A program made the translations under genes and the position numbers. Shown here in pieces: positions 18,724 to 29,400 of a stretch of DNA of 64,000 nucleotides. The stretch covers positions 1,550,001-1,614,000 of the forward strand of contig NZ_CP066129.1 in NCBI RefSeq assembly GCF_019242955.1, in the 5' to 3' direction. Source of the DNA: Morganella morganii (GTDB lineage: Bacteria; Pseudomonadota; Gammaproteobacteria; Enterobacterales; Enterobacteriaceae). The notes below the pieces were generated by a model that was given only the letters and a program-made list of their open reading frames with translations, did no database searches and was not told where the DNA came from. Positions within the stretch are counted from its first letter, which is position 1; each line of letters starts with the position of its first letter.

Positions 18724-19215
18724 ATGAGACTGACATCAAAAGGGCGCTATGCGGTAACCGCTATGCTCGACGTAGCGCTGCACTCCCATGAGGGGCCCGT
18801 ACCACTGGCTGACATTTCTGAACGTCAGGGTATCTCCCTCTCTTATCTTGAGCAACTCTTCTCCCGTCTGCGTAAAAACGAGCTGGTTTCCAGTGTCCGC
18901 GGGCCGGGTGGCGGGTATCTGCTGGCACGCGGTGCCGGTGAGATTTTCATTGCTCAGGTCATCTCGGCCGTCGATGAATCCGTTGATGCGACACGCTGTC
19001 AGGGAACTCAGGAAGGTTGTCAGGGCGGTGACCGCTGTCTGACACACGCGCTGTGGCGTGACCTGAGTGACCGTATTACTGATTTCTTAAGCAGTATCAG
19101 TCTTGAAGAGTTAGTAAATCATAAAGAAGTGATTGATGTTGCTGATCGGCAGGATGATAAACGTCGTACACATAGTCTGGCAATTAACGAAACAATTATC
19201 AATCTGCAAGCATAA
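18724..19215 (+). CDS. iscR: Fe-S cluster-sensing transcriptional regulator
   Basis: 163 residues, Rrf2 family. The N-terminal winged helix ([46 protein letters not shown]) is followed by the cluster-binding segment with three cysteines spaced as in E. coli IscR ([19 protein letters not shown]). It binds a [2Fe-2S] cluster and represses the isc operon. The apo form activates the suf system in E. coli. First gene of iscRSUA-hscBA-fdx-iscX, with the operators just upstream. Confidence 0.98.
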   Translation: MRLTSKGRYAVTAMLDVALHSHEGPVPLADISERQGISLSYLEQLFSRLRKNELVSSVRGPGGGYLLARGAGEIFIAQVISAVDESVDATRCQGTQEGCQGGDRCLTHALWRDLSDRITDFLSSISLEELVNHKEVIDVADRQDDKRRTHSLAINETIINLQA

Positions 19216-19265
19216 GCAGAAACCTGCGTTAATAACGCAACCGTAGTTCATGGAGCAATTGAGCG

Positions 19266-20480
19266 ATGAAATTACCGATTTATTTAGATTATTCAGCAAC
19301 CACCCCGGTTGATCCGCGTGTTGCTGAAAAGATGATGCAATACCTCACAATGGACGGCGTCTTCGGTAACCCGGCGTCCCGTTCCCACCGCTTTGGCTGG
19401 CAGGCCGAAGAGGCCGTCGATATTGCCCGTAACCAGATAGCAGACCTGGTCGGTGCGGACCCGCGTGAAATTGTTTTCACCTCCGGTGCCACTGAGTCTG
19501 ACAACCTGGCGATTAAAGGTGCGGCCAATTTCTACGGTAAAAAAGGCAAACACATCATTACCAGCAAAACCGAACATAAAGCGGTGCTGGATACCTGCCG
19601 TCAGTTAGAGCGCGAAGGGTTTGAAGTGACCTATCTTGCGCCGCAGCGTAATGGTCTGATCGACCTGGCTGAGCTGGAAGCGGCAATGCGTGAGGACACC
19701 ATTTTAGTCTCCATCATGCACGTCAATAATGAAATTGGTGTGATTCAGGATATCGAAGCAATTGGTGAGCTGTGCCGCAGCAAAGGGATTATTTTCCATG
19801 TGGATGCTACCCAGAGCGTTGGCAAAGTACCGGTTGATTTAAGCAAGCTGAAAGTGGATCTGATGTCCTTCTCCGGCCATAAAATTTACGGTCCGATGGG
19901 TATCGGCGCGCTGTATGTCCGCCGCAAACCGCGTATCCGTATCGAAGCACAGATGCACGGTGGTGGTCACGAGCGCGGTATGCGTTCCGGTACACTGGCA
20001 GTGCATCAGATCGTCGGTATGGGTGAAGCTTACCGTATCGCCAAAGAAGAGATGGCAGCGGAATCTGAGCGTTTGTCCGCACTGCGTCTGCGTCTGTGGA
20101 ACGGCATCAAAGATATCGAAGAAACCTATCTGAATGGTTGCCCGGAGCACTCGGCACCGAACATTCTTAACGTCAGTTTCAACTATGTTGAAGGTGAATC
20201 CCTGATGATGGCGCTGAAAGATCTTGCGGTATCATCCGGTTCTGCCTGTACGTCCGCCAGCCTGGAGCCGTCTTATGTTCTGCGCGCCCTGGGAATGACT
20301 GACGAACTGGCGCACAGCTCAATCCGCTTCTCTCTGGGTCGTTTCACGACTGAGGAAGAGATTGACTATGCGATTAAACTTATCCATAGCGCAATTGGCC
20401 GCCTGCGTGATCTTTCCCCTCTGTGGGAGATGCACAAGCAAGGTGTTGATATTAACAGCATTGAATGGTCACACCATTAA
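19266..20480 (+). CDS. iscS: Cysteine desulfurase
   Basis: 404 residues, same as E. coli IscS. The PLP lysine lies in [12 protein letters not shown], the catalytic cysteine in the mobile loop [14 protein letters not shown], and the PLP-contact [12 protein letters not shown] is present; it ends with the IEWSHH tail that contacts IscU. It removes sulfur from cysteine as a persulfide and hands it to IscU, ThiI, TusA and others. Second gene of the isc operon. Confidence 0.98.
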   Translation: MKLPIYLDYSATTPVDPRVAEKMMQYLTMDGVFGNPASRSHRFGWQAEEAVDIARNQIADLVGADPREIVFTSGATESDNLAIKGAANFYGKKGKHIITSKTEHKAVLDTCRQLEREGFEVTYLAPQRNGLIDLAELEAAMREDTILVSIMHVNNEIGVIQDIEAIGELCRSKGIIFHVDATQSVGKVPVDLSKLKVDLMSFSGHKIYGPMGIGALYVRRKPRIRIEAQMHGGGHERGMRSGTLAVHQIVGMGEAYRIAKEEMAAESERLSALRLRLWNGIKDIEETYLNGCPEHSAPNILNVSFNYVEGESLMMALKDLAVSSGSACTSASLEPSYVLRALGMTDELAHSSIRFSLGRFTTEEEIDYAIKLIHSAIGRLRDLSPLWEMHKQGVDINSIEWSHH

Positions 20481-20505
20481 TCAGACGGTTTCAGGAGTAT
20501 AAACA

Positions 20506-20892
20506 ATGGCTTATAGCGATAAAGTAATCGATCACTACGAAAACCCGCGCAACGTCGGTTCATTCGACAACGAAGACCCGACTGTCGGCAGCGGCATGGT
20601 GGGTGCACCGGCCTGTGGCGACGTAATGAAGTTACAGATCAAAGTTGACAATAACGGCGTGATTGAAGACGCGCGTTTCAAAACTTACGGTTGCGGCTCG
20701 GCGATTGCATCAAGCTCACTGGTGACTGAGTGGATGAAAGGGAAAACCCTGGATGAAGCAGAAGCCATCAAAAATACAGCGATTGCGGAAGAACTGGAAT
20801 TACCGCCGGTGAAAATTCACTGCTCGATTCTGGCTGAAGATGCAATCAAAGCAGCAATTGCGGATTACAAAAGTAAACGCCGGGGCAACTAA
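20506..20892 (+). CDS. iscU: Fe-S cluster assembly scaffold
   Basis: 128 residues. The three cluster cysteines are in GAPACGDVMKL, KTYGCGSAIAS and KIHCSILAEDA. The LPPVK motif recognised by the chaperone HscA precedes the third one. It assembles [2Fe-2S] clusters from IscS sulfur and iron in the cytoplasm. It is followed by a long hairpin before iscA. Confidence 0.98.
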   Translation: MAYSDKVIDHYENPRNVGSFDNEDPTVGSGMVGAPACGDVMKLQIKVDNNGVIEDARFKTYGCGSAIASSSLVTEWMKGKTLDEAEAIKNTAIAEELELPPVKIHCSILAEDAIKAAIADYKSKRRGN

Positions 20893-20935
20893 TAGCCCGC
20901 CGCTGCCGGTGTGCAGCAGGTAAAACAATAAAATA

Positions 20936-20969
20936 ATGGCGGATACTGATCTCATCGGTCATCCGCCAT
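20936..20969 (+). other. Strong hairpin between iscU and iscA
   Basis: atggcggat (20936-20944) and atccgccat (20961-20969) form a perfect 9-bp stem. Inside it ctgat and atcgg can pair, leaving a 3-base loop. There is no T-run after it, so it is more likely an mRNA processing or stability element than a terminator. Confidence 0.55.
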
Positions 20970-20994
20970 ACTGGTTTATAGAGCGAGGTGTGTA

Positions 20995-21318
20995 ATGTCC
21001 GTTTCTCTTACAGAAAGTGCGGCAAACCGGGTCACCAGTTTTCTGGCAAACCGCGGTAAAGGAGTAGGTCTGCGGTTAGGCGTGAGAACCTCCGGTTGCT
21101 CTGGTATGGCTTACGTACTTGAATTTGCCGATGTCATTAATGATGATGACGTTGTGTTTGAAGATCACGGCGTAAAAGTGATCATCGACGGAAAAAGTAT
21201 TGTTTATCTTGACGGAACTGAAGTGGATTTCGTGAAGGAAGGGTTAAACGAAGGGTTTAAATTTAATAACCCGAACGTCGGCAGCGAATGCGGCTGCGGC
21301 GAGAGTTTTCACGTTTAA
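20995..21318 (+). CDS. iscA: A-type Fe-S carrier protein
   Basis: 107 residues. The three conserved cysteines are at [11 protein letters not shown] and [10 protein letters not shown]-type carriers bind iron or Fe-S clusters and pass them to target proteins, notably [4Fe-4S] enzymes such as IspG, also encoded in this window. Lies between iscU and hscB in the operon. Confidence 0.98.
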   Translation: MSVSLTESAANRVTSFLANRGKGVGLRLGVRTSGCSGMAYVLEFADVINDDDVVFEDHGVKVIIDGKSIVYLDGTEVDFVKEGLNEGFKFNNPNVGSECGCGESFHV

Positions 21319-21347
21319 CCGATCCACTTATCCGCGAAGAGTAAACT

Positions 21348-21866
21348 ATGAACTATTTTTCCCTGTTCAGCCTGCCTGTGCGTTATGATCTTGACACACA
21401 GGCACTTGCCGGTCGTTATCAGGATTTGCAGCGTCAGTATCACCCGGACAGATTTGCCGCCGGTGATGCAAAAGAGCAGGCGCAGGCACTGACGATGGCC
21501 GCAACCATCAATGATGCATACCAGTCCCTGAAACATCCCCTCAAACGTGCGGAATATATGCTGCTGTTACATGATATTGATATCAATAATGAACAGCACA
21601 CAATGCATGACACCGCATTTCTGATGGAGCAGCTGGAGCTGCGCGAAGCCCTCGATATCATCGAACAGAAACAGGACAGTGATGCACTGGCCGGTTTTGC
21701 TGCCAATATCACTAAAATGACAAAAACCCGGATGGCAGAGATGGTTCGTCAGCTTGATGGCGAAGAGTGGGCCGCTGCGGCGGACAGCGTGCGTAAATTA
21801 CGATTTTTGAGTAAACTGACGCAACAAATTGAAAATCTTGAAGAACGTCTGCTCGACAGTTTCTAG
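21348..21866 (+). CDS. hscB: Fe-S assembly J-domain co-chaperone
   Basis: 172 residues, E. coli HscB being 171. The N-terminal J domain has the HPD motif ([10 protein letters not shown]), and the C-terminal three-helix bundle binds IscU. HscB delivers IscU to HscA and stimulates its ATPase. Nine bases separate it from hscA, so coupling is likely. Confidence 0.97.
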   Translation: MNYFSLFSLPVRYDLDTQALAGRYQDLQRQYHPDRFAAGDAKEQAQALTMAATINDAYQSLKHPLKRAEYMLLLHDIDINNEQHTMHDTAFLMEQLELREALDIIEQKQDSDALAGFAANITKMTKTRMAEMVRQLDGEEWAAAADSVRKLRFLSKLTQQIENLEERLLDSF

Positions 21867-21875
21867 GGGAAAAAT

Positions 21876-23723
21876 ATGGCACTGTTACAAATCAGCGAGC
21901 CGGGACAGGCTCCCGCCCCGCATCAGCGCCGCCTTGCCGCGGGTATTGATTTAGGCACCACCCATTCACTGGTCGCAACGGTGCGCAGCGGGGAAACCGA
22001 CGTGCTGCCCGATCACGAAGGGCGTTATTTACTGCCATCCGTGGTGCAGTACAGCGCGGACAGCCGCCTGGTCGGCTGGGATGCCCGTGCAAATGCAGCG
22101 GCAGATCCTCAGAATACCATTATCTCAGTCAAACGTATGATGGGACGCTCACTGACGGATATCACGCAGCGCTACCCTGATTTACCGTATCAGTTACAGG
22201 CGGGTGAAAACGGTTTGCCGATCATCCGTACCGCAGCCGGACTGACTGATCCTGTCCGTGTCTCAGCGGATATCTTATCGGTGCTGGCACAGCGCGCACA
22301 GGAAACTCTCGGCGGTGAACTGGATGGCGTGGTGATCACCGTTCCCGCGTATTTCGATGACGCCCAGCGTCAGGGCACCAAAGATGCTGCCCGTCTTGCC
22401 GGATTACACGTGTTACGTCTTCTGAATGAACCGACCGCTGCGGCGATCGCCTACGGGCTGGATTCCGGTCAGGAAGGCGTGATTGCGGTTTATGATCTCG
22501 GCGGCGGCACCTTTGATATCTCAGTGCTGCGTCTGAGCCGTGGTGTGTTTGAAGTTCTGGCGACCGGTGGTGATACCGCGCTCGGCGGCGATGATTTCGA
22601 TAACCTGATCGCCGACTGGGTTTATGCGCAGCGCGGCATTCAGCCGCAGGGGCATTCGCAGCACCGCGAAGTATTAAACGCGGCGGCGGAAGCGAAAATT
22701 GCACTGTCCGGTGCCGCACAAACCACGATTACACTGGATGGCTGGCAGGGCGTACTGACCCGTGACATGTTTGAGGAACTCATCCGTCCGCTGGTCAGAA
22801 AAACCCTGATGACCTGCCGCCGTGCGCTGAAAGATGCCGGAACGGATCAGGATGAAGTCCGCGAAGTGGTGATGGTCGGTGGTTCAACCCGTGTGCCGCT
22901 GGTGCGTGAACTGGTCGGCGAATTCTTCAGCAAAGAGCCGCTGACCTCGATTGACCCGGACAAAGTGGTTGCTGTCGGTGCGGCCATTCAGGCGGATATT
23001 CTGGCCGGTAACAAACCGGACAGCGACATGCTGCTGCTGGATGTTATCCCGCTCTCGCTGGGGCTGGAAACCATGGGCGGCCTGGTGGAAAAAGTTATTC
23101 CGCGCAATACCACCATCCCGGCGGCACGTGCTCAGGAATTCACCACCTTTAAAGATGGTCAGACCGCAATGAGCATTCATGTGTTACAGGGTGAGCGGGA
23201 AATGGTCAGTGATTGTCGTTCGCTGGCGCGTTTCACACTGCGCGGTATCCCGCCGATGGCCGCCGGTAATGCCCATATCCGTGTCACTTTTCAGGTGGAT
23301 GCGGACGGACTGCTGAGTGTCAGTGCACTGGAAAAATCCACCGGTGTGCAGGCCTCTGTCCAGATCAAACCGTCTTACGGCCTGAGCGATACCGATATCG
23401 CCGGGATGATCAAAGATTCACTCGAAAACGCAGAAAATGATTTATCCACCCGCCGTCTGGCGGAACAAAAAGTGGAAGCCGCCCGCCTGCTGGAGAGCCT
23501 GACTCAGGCACTTTCAGAGGATGGCAATTTACTGAGCGACGACGAAAATGCCGCTATTGATGCGGCAGTCGGCGTGCTTATTGAGAGCGTTGAAGGCGAC
23601 TCTCCTGTCGCGATTGAAAACGCAATTAAACAACTGGACAAGCAAACACAGGTATTCGCGGCACGCCGGATGGACAATTCTGTCCGCAAGGCACTCGCGG
23701 GTCACTCTGTGGATGAGATATAA
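21876..23723 (+). CDS. hscA: Hsp70-class chaperone for IscU
   Basis: 615 residues. Hsp70 nucleotide-binding signatures are present: [12 protein letters not shown] near the start, [14 protein letters not shown] and [15 protein letters not shown]. The substrate-binding half begins near [14 protein letters not shown]. HscA uses ATP to bind the LPPVK motif of IscU and promote cluster release. Seventh-from-last gene cluster member before fdx and iscX in the operon. Confidence 0.98.
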   Translation: MALLQISEPGQAPAPHQRRLAAGIDLGTTHSLVATVRSGETDVLPDHEGRYLLPSVVQYSADSRLVGWDARANAAADPQNTIISVKRMMGRSLTDITQRYPDLPYQLQAGENGLPIIRTAAGLTDPVRVSADILSVLAQRAQETLGGELDGVVITVPAYFDDAQRQGTKDAARLAGLHVLRLLNEPTAAAIAYGLDSGQEGVIAVYDLGGGTFDISVLRLSRGVFEVLATGGDTALGGDDFDNLIADWVYAQRGIQPQGHSQHREVLNAAAEAKIALSGAAQTTITLDGWQGVLTRDMFEELIRPLVRKTLMTCRRALKDAGTDQDEVREVVMVGGSTRVPLVRELVGEFFSKEPLTSIDPDKVVAVGAAIQADILAGNKPDSDMLLLDVIPLSLGLETMGGLVEKVIPRNTTIPAARAQEFTTFKDGQTAMSIHVLQGEREMVSDCRSLARFTLRGIPPMAAGNAHIRVTFQVDADGLLSVSALEKSTGVQASVQIKPSYGLSDTDIAGMIKDSLENAENDLSTRRLAEQKVEAARLLESLTQALSEDGNLLSDDENAAIDAAVGVLIESVEGDSPVAIENAIKQLDKQTQVFAARRMDNSVRKALAGHSVDEI

Positions 23724-23733
23724 CGGGAAGATT

Positions 23734-24069
23734 ATGCCTAAGATTGTTTTTTTACCGCATGAGTCATTATGCCCTGAAGGTGCGGTATACGACGCAAATG
23801 AAGGTGAGTCAATTCTGGATGTTGCCCTGCGTAACGGTATCGAAATTGAACATGCCTGTGAGAAATCATGTGCCTGCACCACCTGCCACTGTATCGTCCG
23901 CGAAGGGTTTGACTCCCTCGAAGAGAGCAGTGAGCTGGAAGATGACATGCTGGACAAAGCCTGGGGACTGGAACCGGAAAGCCGTCTGAGCTGCCAGGCG
24001 AAAGTCGCGGATGAAGATCTGGTGGTGGAAATCCCGAAATACACCATCAACCATGCACGTGAGCACTGA
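23734..24069 (+). CDS. fdx: [2Fe-2S] ferredoxin of the isc system
   Basis: 111 residues from the ATG at 23734; an upstream in-frame extension lies inside hscA and is ignored. The cluster cysteines are [14 protein letters not shown] and LSCQAKV, the adrenodoxin-type pattern CX5CX2C...C. It supplies electrons for cluster assembly. It starts 10 bases after hscA. Confidence 0.98.
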   Translation: MPKIVFLPHESLCPEGAVYDANEGESILDVALRNGIEIEHACEKSCACTTCHCIVREGFDSLEESSELEDDMLDKAWGLEPESRLSCQAKVADEDLVVEIPKYTINHAREH

Positions 24070-24084
24070 TAAAGGAGCCTGAAA

Positions 24085-24285
24085 ATGGGACTGAAATGGC
24101 AGGACAGCCGTGAAATCGGTGAAGCGCTGTATGATCTGTACCCGGACACGGACCCGAAAACGGTGCGTTTCACCGATATGCACCAGTGGATTTGCGAACT
24201 GGATGATTTCGACGATGCACCGGAAAAATCTAACGAAAAAGTATTAGAAGCAATTTTGTTAGTCTGGCTCGACGAATTCGAATGA
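24085..24285 (+). CDS. iscX: Fe-S assembly accessory protein
   Basis: 66 residues, acidic, starting [17 protein letters not shown], with the conserved [17 protein letters not shown]. IscX (YfhJ) binds IscS and iron and tunes the rate of cluster assembly. Last gene of the isc operon, 15 bases after fdx with aaggag upstream. Confidence 0.97.
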   Translation: MGLKWQDSREIGEALYDLYPDTDPKTVRFTDMHQWICELDDFDDAPEKSNEKVLEAILLVWLDEFE

Positions 24286-24295
24286 TGTCTTTTGT

Positions 24296-24347
24296 TACGC
24301 GCATCAGGCCGCACAATTGTGTTAGCGTGCGGTCTCTGATGCGCGTA
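24296..24347 (+). other. Long imperfect hairpin between iscX and pepB
   Basis: tacgcgcatcaggccgcac and gtgcgg-tc-tctgatgcgcgta pair over 19 bases with a 2-base bulge, around a 12-base loop. No T-run follows, so this may be a 3'-end stabilising structure for the isc mRNA or a palindromic repeat rather than a classical terminator. Confidence 0.55.
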
Positions 24348-24442
24348 TGCTGTTACCGCCTCCTGTGCAGACCGGCACGCCGTGCATTCCTCAAATAAAA
24401 TCTGACTGTTACGGCAGTCTAAAAGTCAAAAGAGAGAACGAA

Positions 24443-25738
24443 ATGACGCAACTCATCATGCCTGTAACCTTATCGTATGAACCTGCTTCTCCGGCGTGGG
24501 GAGAAAAAGCCCTGGTCAGCGCGACTGACAAAGGAATGACCGTTCATTTAAGCCGCAAAGGGATGCTGTGCGCCGTGCAGAGCGCAGGCCGCAAAATTGA
24601 CGGTCAGGGTATCCGCAATGTGGTCCTGAGCGGCAGCAACTGGGATCTGGAAACCAGCTGGGCATTCTGGCAGGGCTTCCGCGGTCCGAAAGGCGCACGC
24701 TCTATTGAATGGCCGGAATTGCCGGAAGCGGATAAAACCGAACTGGAACACCGTATCCGCATCATTGACTGGGTACGTGATGTTATCAACACTCCTGCGG
24801 AAGAGCAGAGCCCGGAACAGCTGGCGCAGCGTGCGATTGATCTGCTGTGCGGTGTTTCCTGTGATTCTGTCGGCTACCGTATCATCAAAGGTGATGACCT
24901 GCGTGACCAGGGTTACATGGGTATCCACACTGTCGGGCGCGGCTCGGTACGCCCGCCGGTACTGCTGGCACTGGATTTCAACCCGGGCAAGCAGGAAAAC
25001 ACACCTGTCTTCGCCAGCCTGGTCGGTAAAGGGATCACCTTTGACTCAGGCGGCTACAGCCTGAAACCGTCTTCCTCTATGGATTCCATGAAATCGGATA
25101 TGGGCGGCGCGGCCACACTGACCGGCGCACTGGCGATGGCAGTCTGCCGTGGTCTGAAAAAACGCGTCAAACTGTATCTGTGCATCGCGGATAACCTGGT
25201 AAGCGGCAATGCGTTCAAACTGGGTGATATCATCCGTTACAGCAACGGCAAATCCGTTGAAATCATGAATACCGATGCGGAAGGGCGTCTGGTGCTGGCG
25301 GATGGTCTGATTGAAGCGGACAAAGATAACGCCGGGTTTATTATTGATGCGGCGACACTGACCGGTGCGGCAAAAACTGCCGTCGGTAACGACTATCACT
25401 CTGTGATGAGTTTTGATGACGCACTGTACAATGAACTGATGTCAGCCGCTGATCAGGAAAAAGAGATGTTCTGGCGCCTGCCGCTGGCGGAATTCCACCG
25501 CCGTCAGATGCCGTCCTCTTTCGCTGATCTGAGCAACACCGGTGCACCGAATACCGCCGGGGCAAGCACCGCAGCGGCATTCCTGTCCCACTTTGTGGAA
25601 GATTACCGCAAAAGCTGGCTGCACATTGACTGCTCAGCGACTTACCGCAAAGCGCCGTCTGAATTATGGTCAGCGGGTGCTACCGGGTATGGTGTGCGCA
25701 CCGTGGCGGCACTGCTGCTGAAAAAAGCCGGACAATAA
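24443..25738 (+). CDS. pepB: Peptidase B, leucyl-type aminopeptidase
   Basis: 431 residues starting [14 protein letters not shown]; the open frame runs 32 codons further up, but this start matches the family length and agagag is 8 bases upstream. M17 family active-site motifs are present: [24 protein letters not shown], and [13 protein letters not shown]. It cleaves N-terminal residues, including acidic ones, from peptides with two metal ions. Position after iscX matches E. coli. Confidence 0.96.
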   Translation: MTQLIMPVTLSYEPASPAWGEKALVSATDKGMTVHLSRKGMLCAVQSAGRKIDGQGIRNVVLSGSNWDLETSWAFWQGFRGPKGARSIEWPELPEADKTELEHRIRIIDWVRDVINTPAEEQSPEQLAQRAIDLLCGVSCDSVGYRIIKGDDLRDQGYMGIHTVGRGSVRPPVLLALDFNPGKQENTPVFASLVGKGITFDSGGYSLKPSSSMDSMKSDMGGAATLTGALAMAVCRGLKKRVKLYLCIADNLVSGNAFKLGDIIRYSNGKSVEIMNTDAEGRLVLADGLIEADKDNAGFIIDAATLTGAAKTAVGNDYHSVMSFDDALYNELMSAADQEKEMFWRLPLAEFHRRQMPSSFADLSNTGAPNTAGASTAAAFLSHFVEDYRKSWLHIDCSATYRKAPSELWSAGATGYGVRTVAALLLKKAGQ

Positions 25739-25766
25739 CCGGACAGTGCAATACTGATTCTGCTGT

Positions 25767-25797
25767 AAAACGGTCACACATACGTGTGGCCGTTTTT
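25767..25797 (+). terminator. Terminator of pepB
   Basis: aaaacggtcacac (25767-25779) and gtgtggccgttttt (25784-25797) form a strong hairpin with a T-run. Confidence 0.88.
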
Positions 25798-25855
25798 CTG
25801 TAACGTTTAAAAAAACAGACACTGAAATACAGAAGCTGAAATAAGGAGATCTGTG

Positions 25856-26278
25856 ATGGCGGATATACTCCCGGTACAGGAAGTCATGATTGAGCAGGGT
25901 ACAGCACTGCTGCTCAGCGTGCCGGAAAATAAACCGGACGCAGTGCTTGATGCACTGACCGGTGTGTTTAAACAGCATAAACCGGTACGCCGTGCATTTT
26001 GGGTAATGGCAGCCGAAAAAAATACGACGGCCCCGGATGAGGCGGCATTACTGATTGTGCTGGAACTCAGCGAAGAAGAAGAGGCGGATACGGTGATCCG
26101 GCAGGCGGCAGAGGCTGCCATGGAGCATCTCGCTGACGGGGAACACATTGATTTTTGTCTGTTAAATCCGGATGAAAATGACGGACTGACACACTTTCTG
26201 ACGCAACATATACAGGCATTCTATCAGCGCCGTCTCGGTGGCTGGCTGCGTAATGCGATTCCGGTAACAGAGGCGTAA
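25856..26278 (+). CDS. sseB: SseB-type protein, C-terminal domain only
   Basis: 140 residues from the ATG at 25856 (aaggag 7 bases before); GTG at 25853 is in frame but too close. It matches the C-terminal half of E. coli SseB (about 258 residues): KPVRRAFWVMAAEKN, GEHIDFCLLN, then THFLTQHIQAFYQRRLGGWLR. The N-terminal SseB domain is missing, and a terminator lies just upstream, so this is not a frameshift of a longer local gene. SseB overproduction alters serine sensitivity in E. coli, but its biochemical role is unknown. Position after pepB agrees with E. coli. Confidence 0.8.
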   Translation: MADILPVQEVMIEQGTALLLSVPENKPDAVLDALTGVFKQHKPVRRAFWVMAAEKNTTAPDEAALLIVLELSEEEEADTVIRQAAEAAMEHLADGEHIDFCLLNPDENDGLTHFLTQHIQAFYQRRLGGWLRNAIPVTEA

Positions 26279-26419
26279 CAATAATTTATCCGGATGGTGA
26301 ATATGTATGGTGCATATATTCAGAATAATGCACTATACGCTTGTTTAGGCTTTGTTTACACTTCGTGAAATAATACCGAACAAGTGCCCGTTTTCCGGGC
26401 TCACCAGAAAGGATTGATT

Positions 26420-29400
26420 ATGCGTTCTCCGATTGCAGGACAGGGTCCCGGCAAAAAGCGCTGCATTGCAGTGCTGCTTGCTTCAGCGCTCGCACTCACG
26501 GGTTGTGATGATACCGGCAGTAACACCACGGCGGCGGGCAGTAATGACAGCGCGCCGGCCAATAATAAACAAAATTCGTCTTCCTCATCTGCTTCCCCTC
26601 AGTCTCCGAAAAAAACACATGACGCCGCATCACTGGCAGAGCTGGCCAAACGTTATGCCGGGAAAGATGTGACGATCATCGATGCCTCTGAGATTCAGCT
26701 CGACGGTGCGAATGCGATGGTGGTGACGTTCTCTGTTCCGCTGGACCCGAACCAGGATTTCAGTCAGTTTGCCCGTCTGGTGGATGTGAAAAACGGAAAA
26801 CTGGAAGGCGCGTGGGAGCTGTCGGATAACCTGACGGAACTGCGCATGCGTCATCTGCCGCCGTCGCGGGAATTACAGCTGAGTATCGACCGCGGCGTGC
26901 GCGGTATTAACGAACGCACACTGGTTAACGGTTATGATTTAAAACTGACCACAGCTGATGTGGTTCCGAGTGTCGGCTTTGCCAGCCGTGGTTCACTGTT
27001 CCCGTCGGATGTCCTGCAGGGACTGCCGGTATTTGCACTGAACGTGGACAGTATTGATGTTAACTTTTACCGCATCAAACCGGATTCCCTGGCCTCTTTC
27101 CTCGCAAGCTGGCAGTACGGTAACAATCTCCAGTACTGGAATTCTGATGACCTGCTGAATAACACCGATCTGGTCTATACCGGGCGTTTTGATCTGAATC
27201 CGCAGAAAAACACCCGCGAAAATATGCAGATCCCGCTCAAAGATATCAAGCAGTTACAGGAAGAGGGCGTGTACCTGGCGGTTATGCAGCAGGCCGGGCG
27301 CTACAGCTACACCATGCCTGCCACACTCTTTACCCTGAGTGATATCGGCGTTTCCATGCACAGCTATCTGAATGAGCTGGATGTGTTCACACAGTCGCTG
27401 GCGAAAGGCAGCGCCCTGAAAGGGGTGGAAATCCGTCTGCTCGACAGCAAAGGTCAGCTTCTGAGTAAAGCCGAAACCGACAGCAGTGGTCATGCAAAAC
27501 TGGATCGCGGGGCGGATGCCGCGCTGTTGCTGGCTATTCAGAACGGCCAGACCAGTATGATCGACCTGAAAAACCCGGCACTCGACCTGGCGGAATTTGA
27601 TATCGCCGGTCCGCAGGGCTATGCAAAACAGTTCTTCGTCTTTGGTCCGCGTGATCTGTACCGTCCGGGGGAAACCCTGGTTATCAACGGTCTGCTGCGT
27701 GACGGCGATGGACGTCCGGTCAAAGATCAGCCGGTCAAAGTGGATGTACTGAAAAATGACGGCCAGGTGGCCTCCACCTTCGTCTGGCAGCCGGAAAACG
27801 GCCTTTACCAGTATCAGTACGCTATCCCGGAAAATATCGAAACCGGTAAACTGACACTGCGTTTTGACCTCGGGGACAACACGCCGCGCTTCTACAGCGT
27901 CAATGTGGAAGATTTCATGCCGGAACGCATGGCGATGGAAATCAAAACCGACAAGCAGCCGATCACCACACAGCAGTCCGCCGATTTTGAGATTGAAGGC
28001 CATTATCTTTACGGTGCACCGGCAGCCGGTAACCAGCTGACCGGGCAGCTATTTATGCGTCCGGATCGCGAAATCTCCGCCAGACTGCCGGGTTTTGAAT
28101 TCGGTAATATTCAGGAAGAAAACCTGACCCGTACCTTGGACGAATTCGATGAAACCATGAATGACAGCGGAGAGCTGGCATTTACCATCAGTAATGATTA
28201 CTGGAAAGAGGTTAAATCGCCGTTCAAACTGATCCTCCAGGCAAGCCTGATGGAAACCGGCGGTCGTCCGGTGACGCGCCGTGCAGATGTCGCGGTATGG
28301 CCTGCAGCGAAAATGGCCGGTATTCGTCCGATCTTCGCCAAAAAAGAGGTGTATGACTACCGTACAGACAAATATGTATCTCAGTACAGTATGGATGAAG
28401 ATTCACTGGCTGAATTTGAAATTGTCTATACCGACCGTCAGGGGAATAAGTTACAGGCCGATGATCTGAATGCGCGTCTGATTTATGAGCGCCGCGACTA
28501 TTACTGGCGCTGGTCTGATTCCGAAGGCTGGTCATCCGGTTATGACCAGAAAGACCTGGTGATGTCCGATGACAAAATCACCATCGCCAAAGACGGCACG
28601 GCAAAAGTGACCGTTCCGGTTTCGTGGGGGGCATACCGCCTGGAGGTGGTGGACCCGTCCACCGGGCTGACCAGCAGTGTGCGTTTCTGGGCGGGATATT
28701 CCTGGCAGGATAACACCGGCGGCACCGGTGCGGTTCGCCCGGATCAGGTGAAACTGAAACTGGATAAACCAAATTATCACGCCGGTGATAAAGTGAAACT
28801 GAATGTCACCGCGCCGCAGGCCGGTAAAGGCTATGTGCTGCTGGAATCCAGTGACGGCCCGCTGTGGTGGCAGGAAGTGGATGTACCGGAAGGCGGCACC
28901 GATGTGGAAGTACCGCTGAACAAAGAGTGGACGCGCCATGATCTGTACGCGACTGCCGTGGTTGTCCGTCCGGGGGACAGTTCCCGCCAGGCGACTGTCA
29001 AACGCGCGGTCGGTATTCTGCATATTCCGATGGCCGATCCGGCCCGTAAGATTGATGTGGCGCTGGATACCCCGGCCCGTATCCGTCCGAATCAGGATCT
29101 GACTGTCAAAATCAAAGCAAAAGCGCAGGACGGCAAACCGGCACCGGAAAAAGTCAATGTACTGATTTCTGCCGTGGACACCGGTGTGCTCAATATTACC
29201 GACTATAAAACACCTGATCCGTACGATGCCTTCTTCGGCCGCAAACGCTACAGTGTTGATCAGTATGATGTCTATGGTCAGCTGATTGAGGGCGGCGGTC
29301 GTCTTGGTACGCTGCGGTTTGGTGGTGACGGCGGCGATGACCTTGATCGCGGCGGCCTGAAACCGCTGACCGAAGTACAGATTATCGCGCAGCAGGCGGC

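Noticed and set aside
24296-24442. tRNA-like or small RNA gene between iscX and pepB
   Set aside because: The hairpin does not fold as a cloverleaf and there is no promoter-terminator pair of an sRNA.
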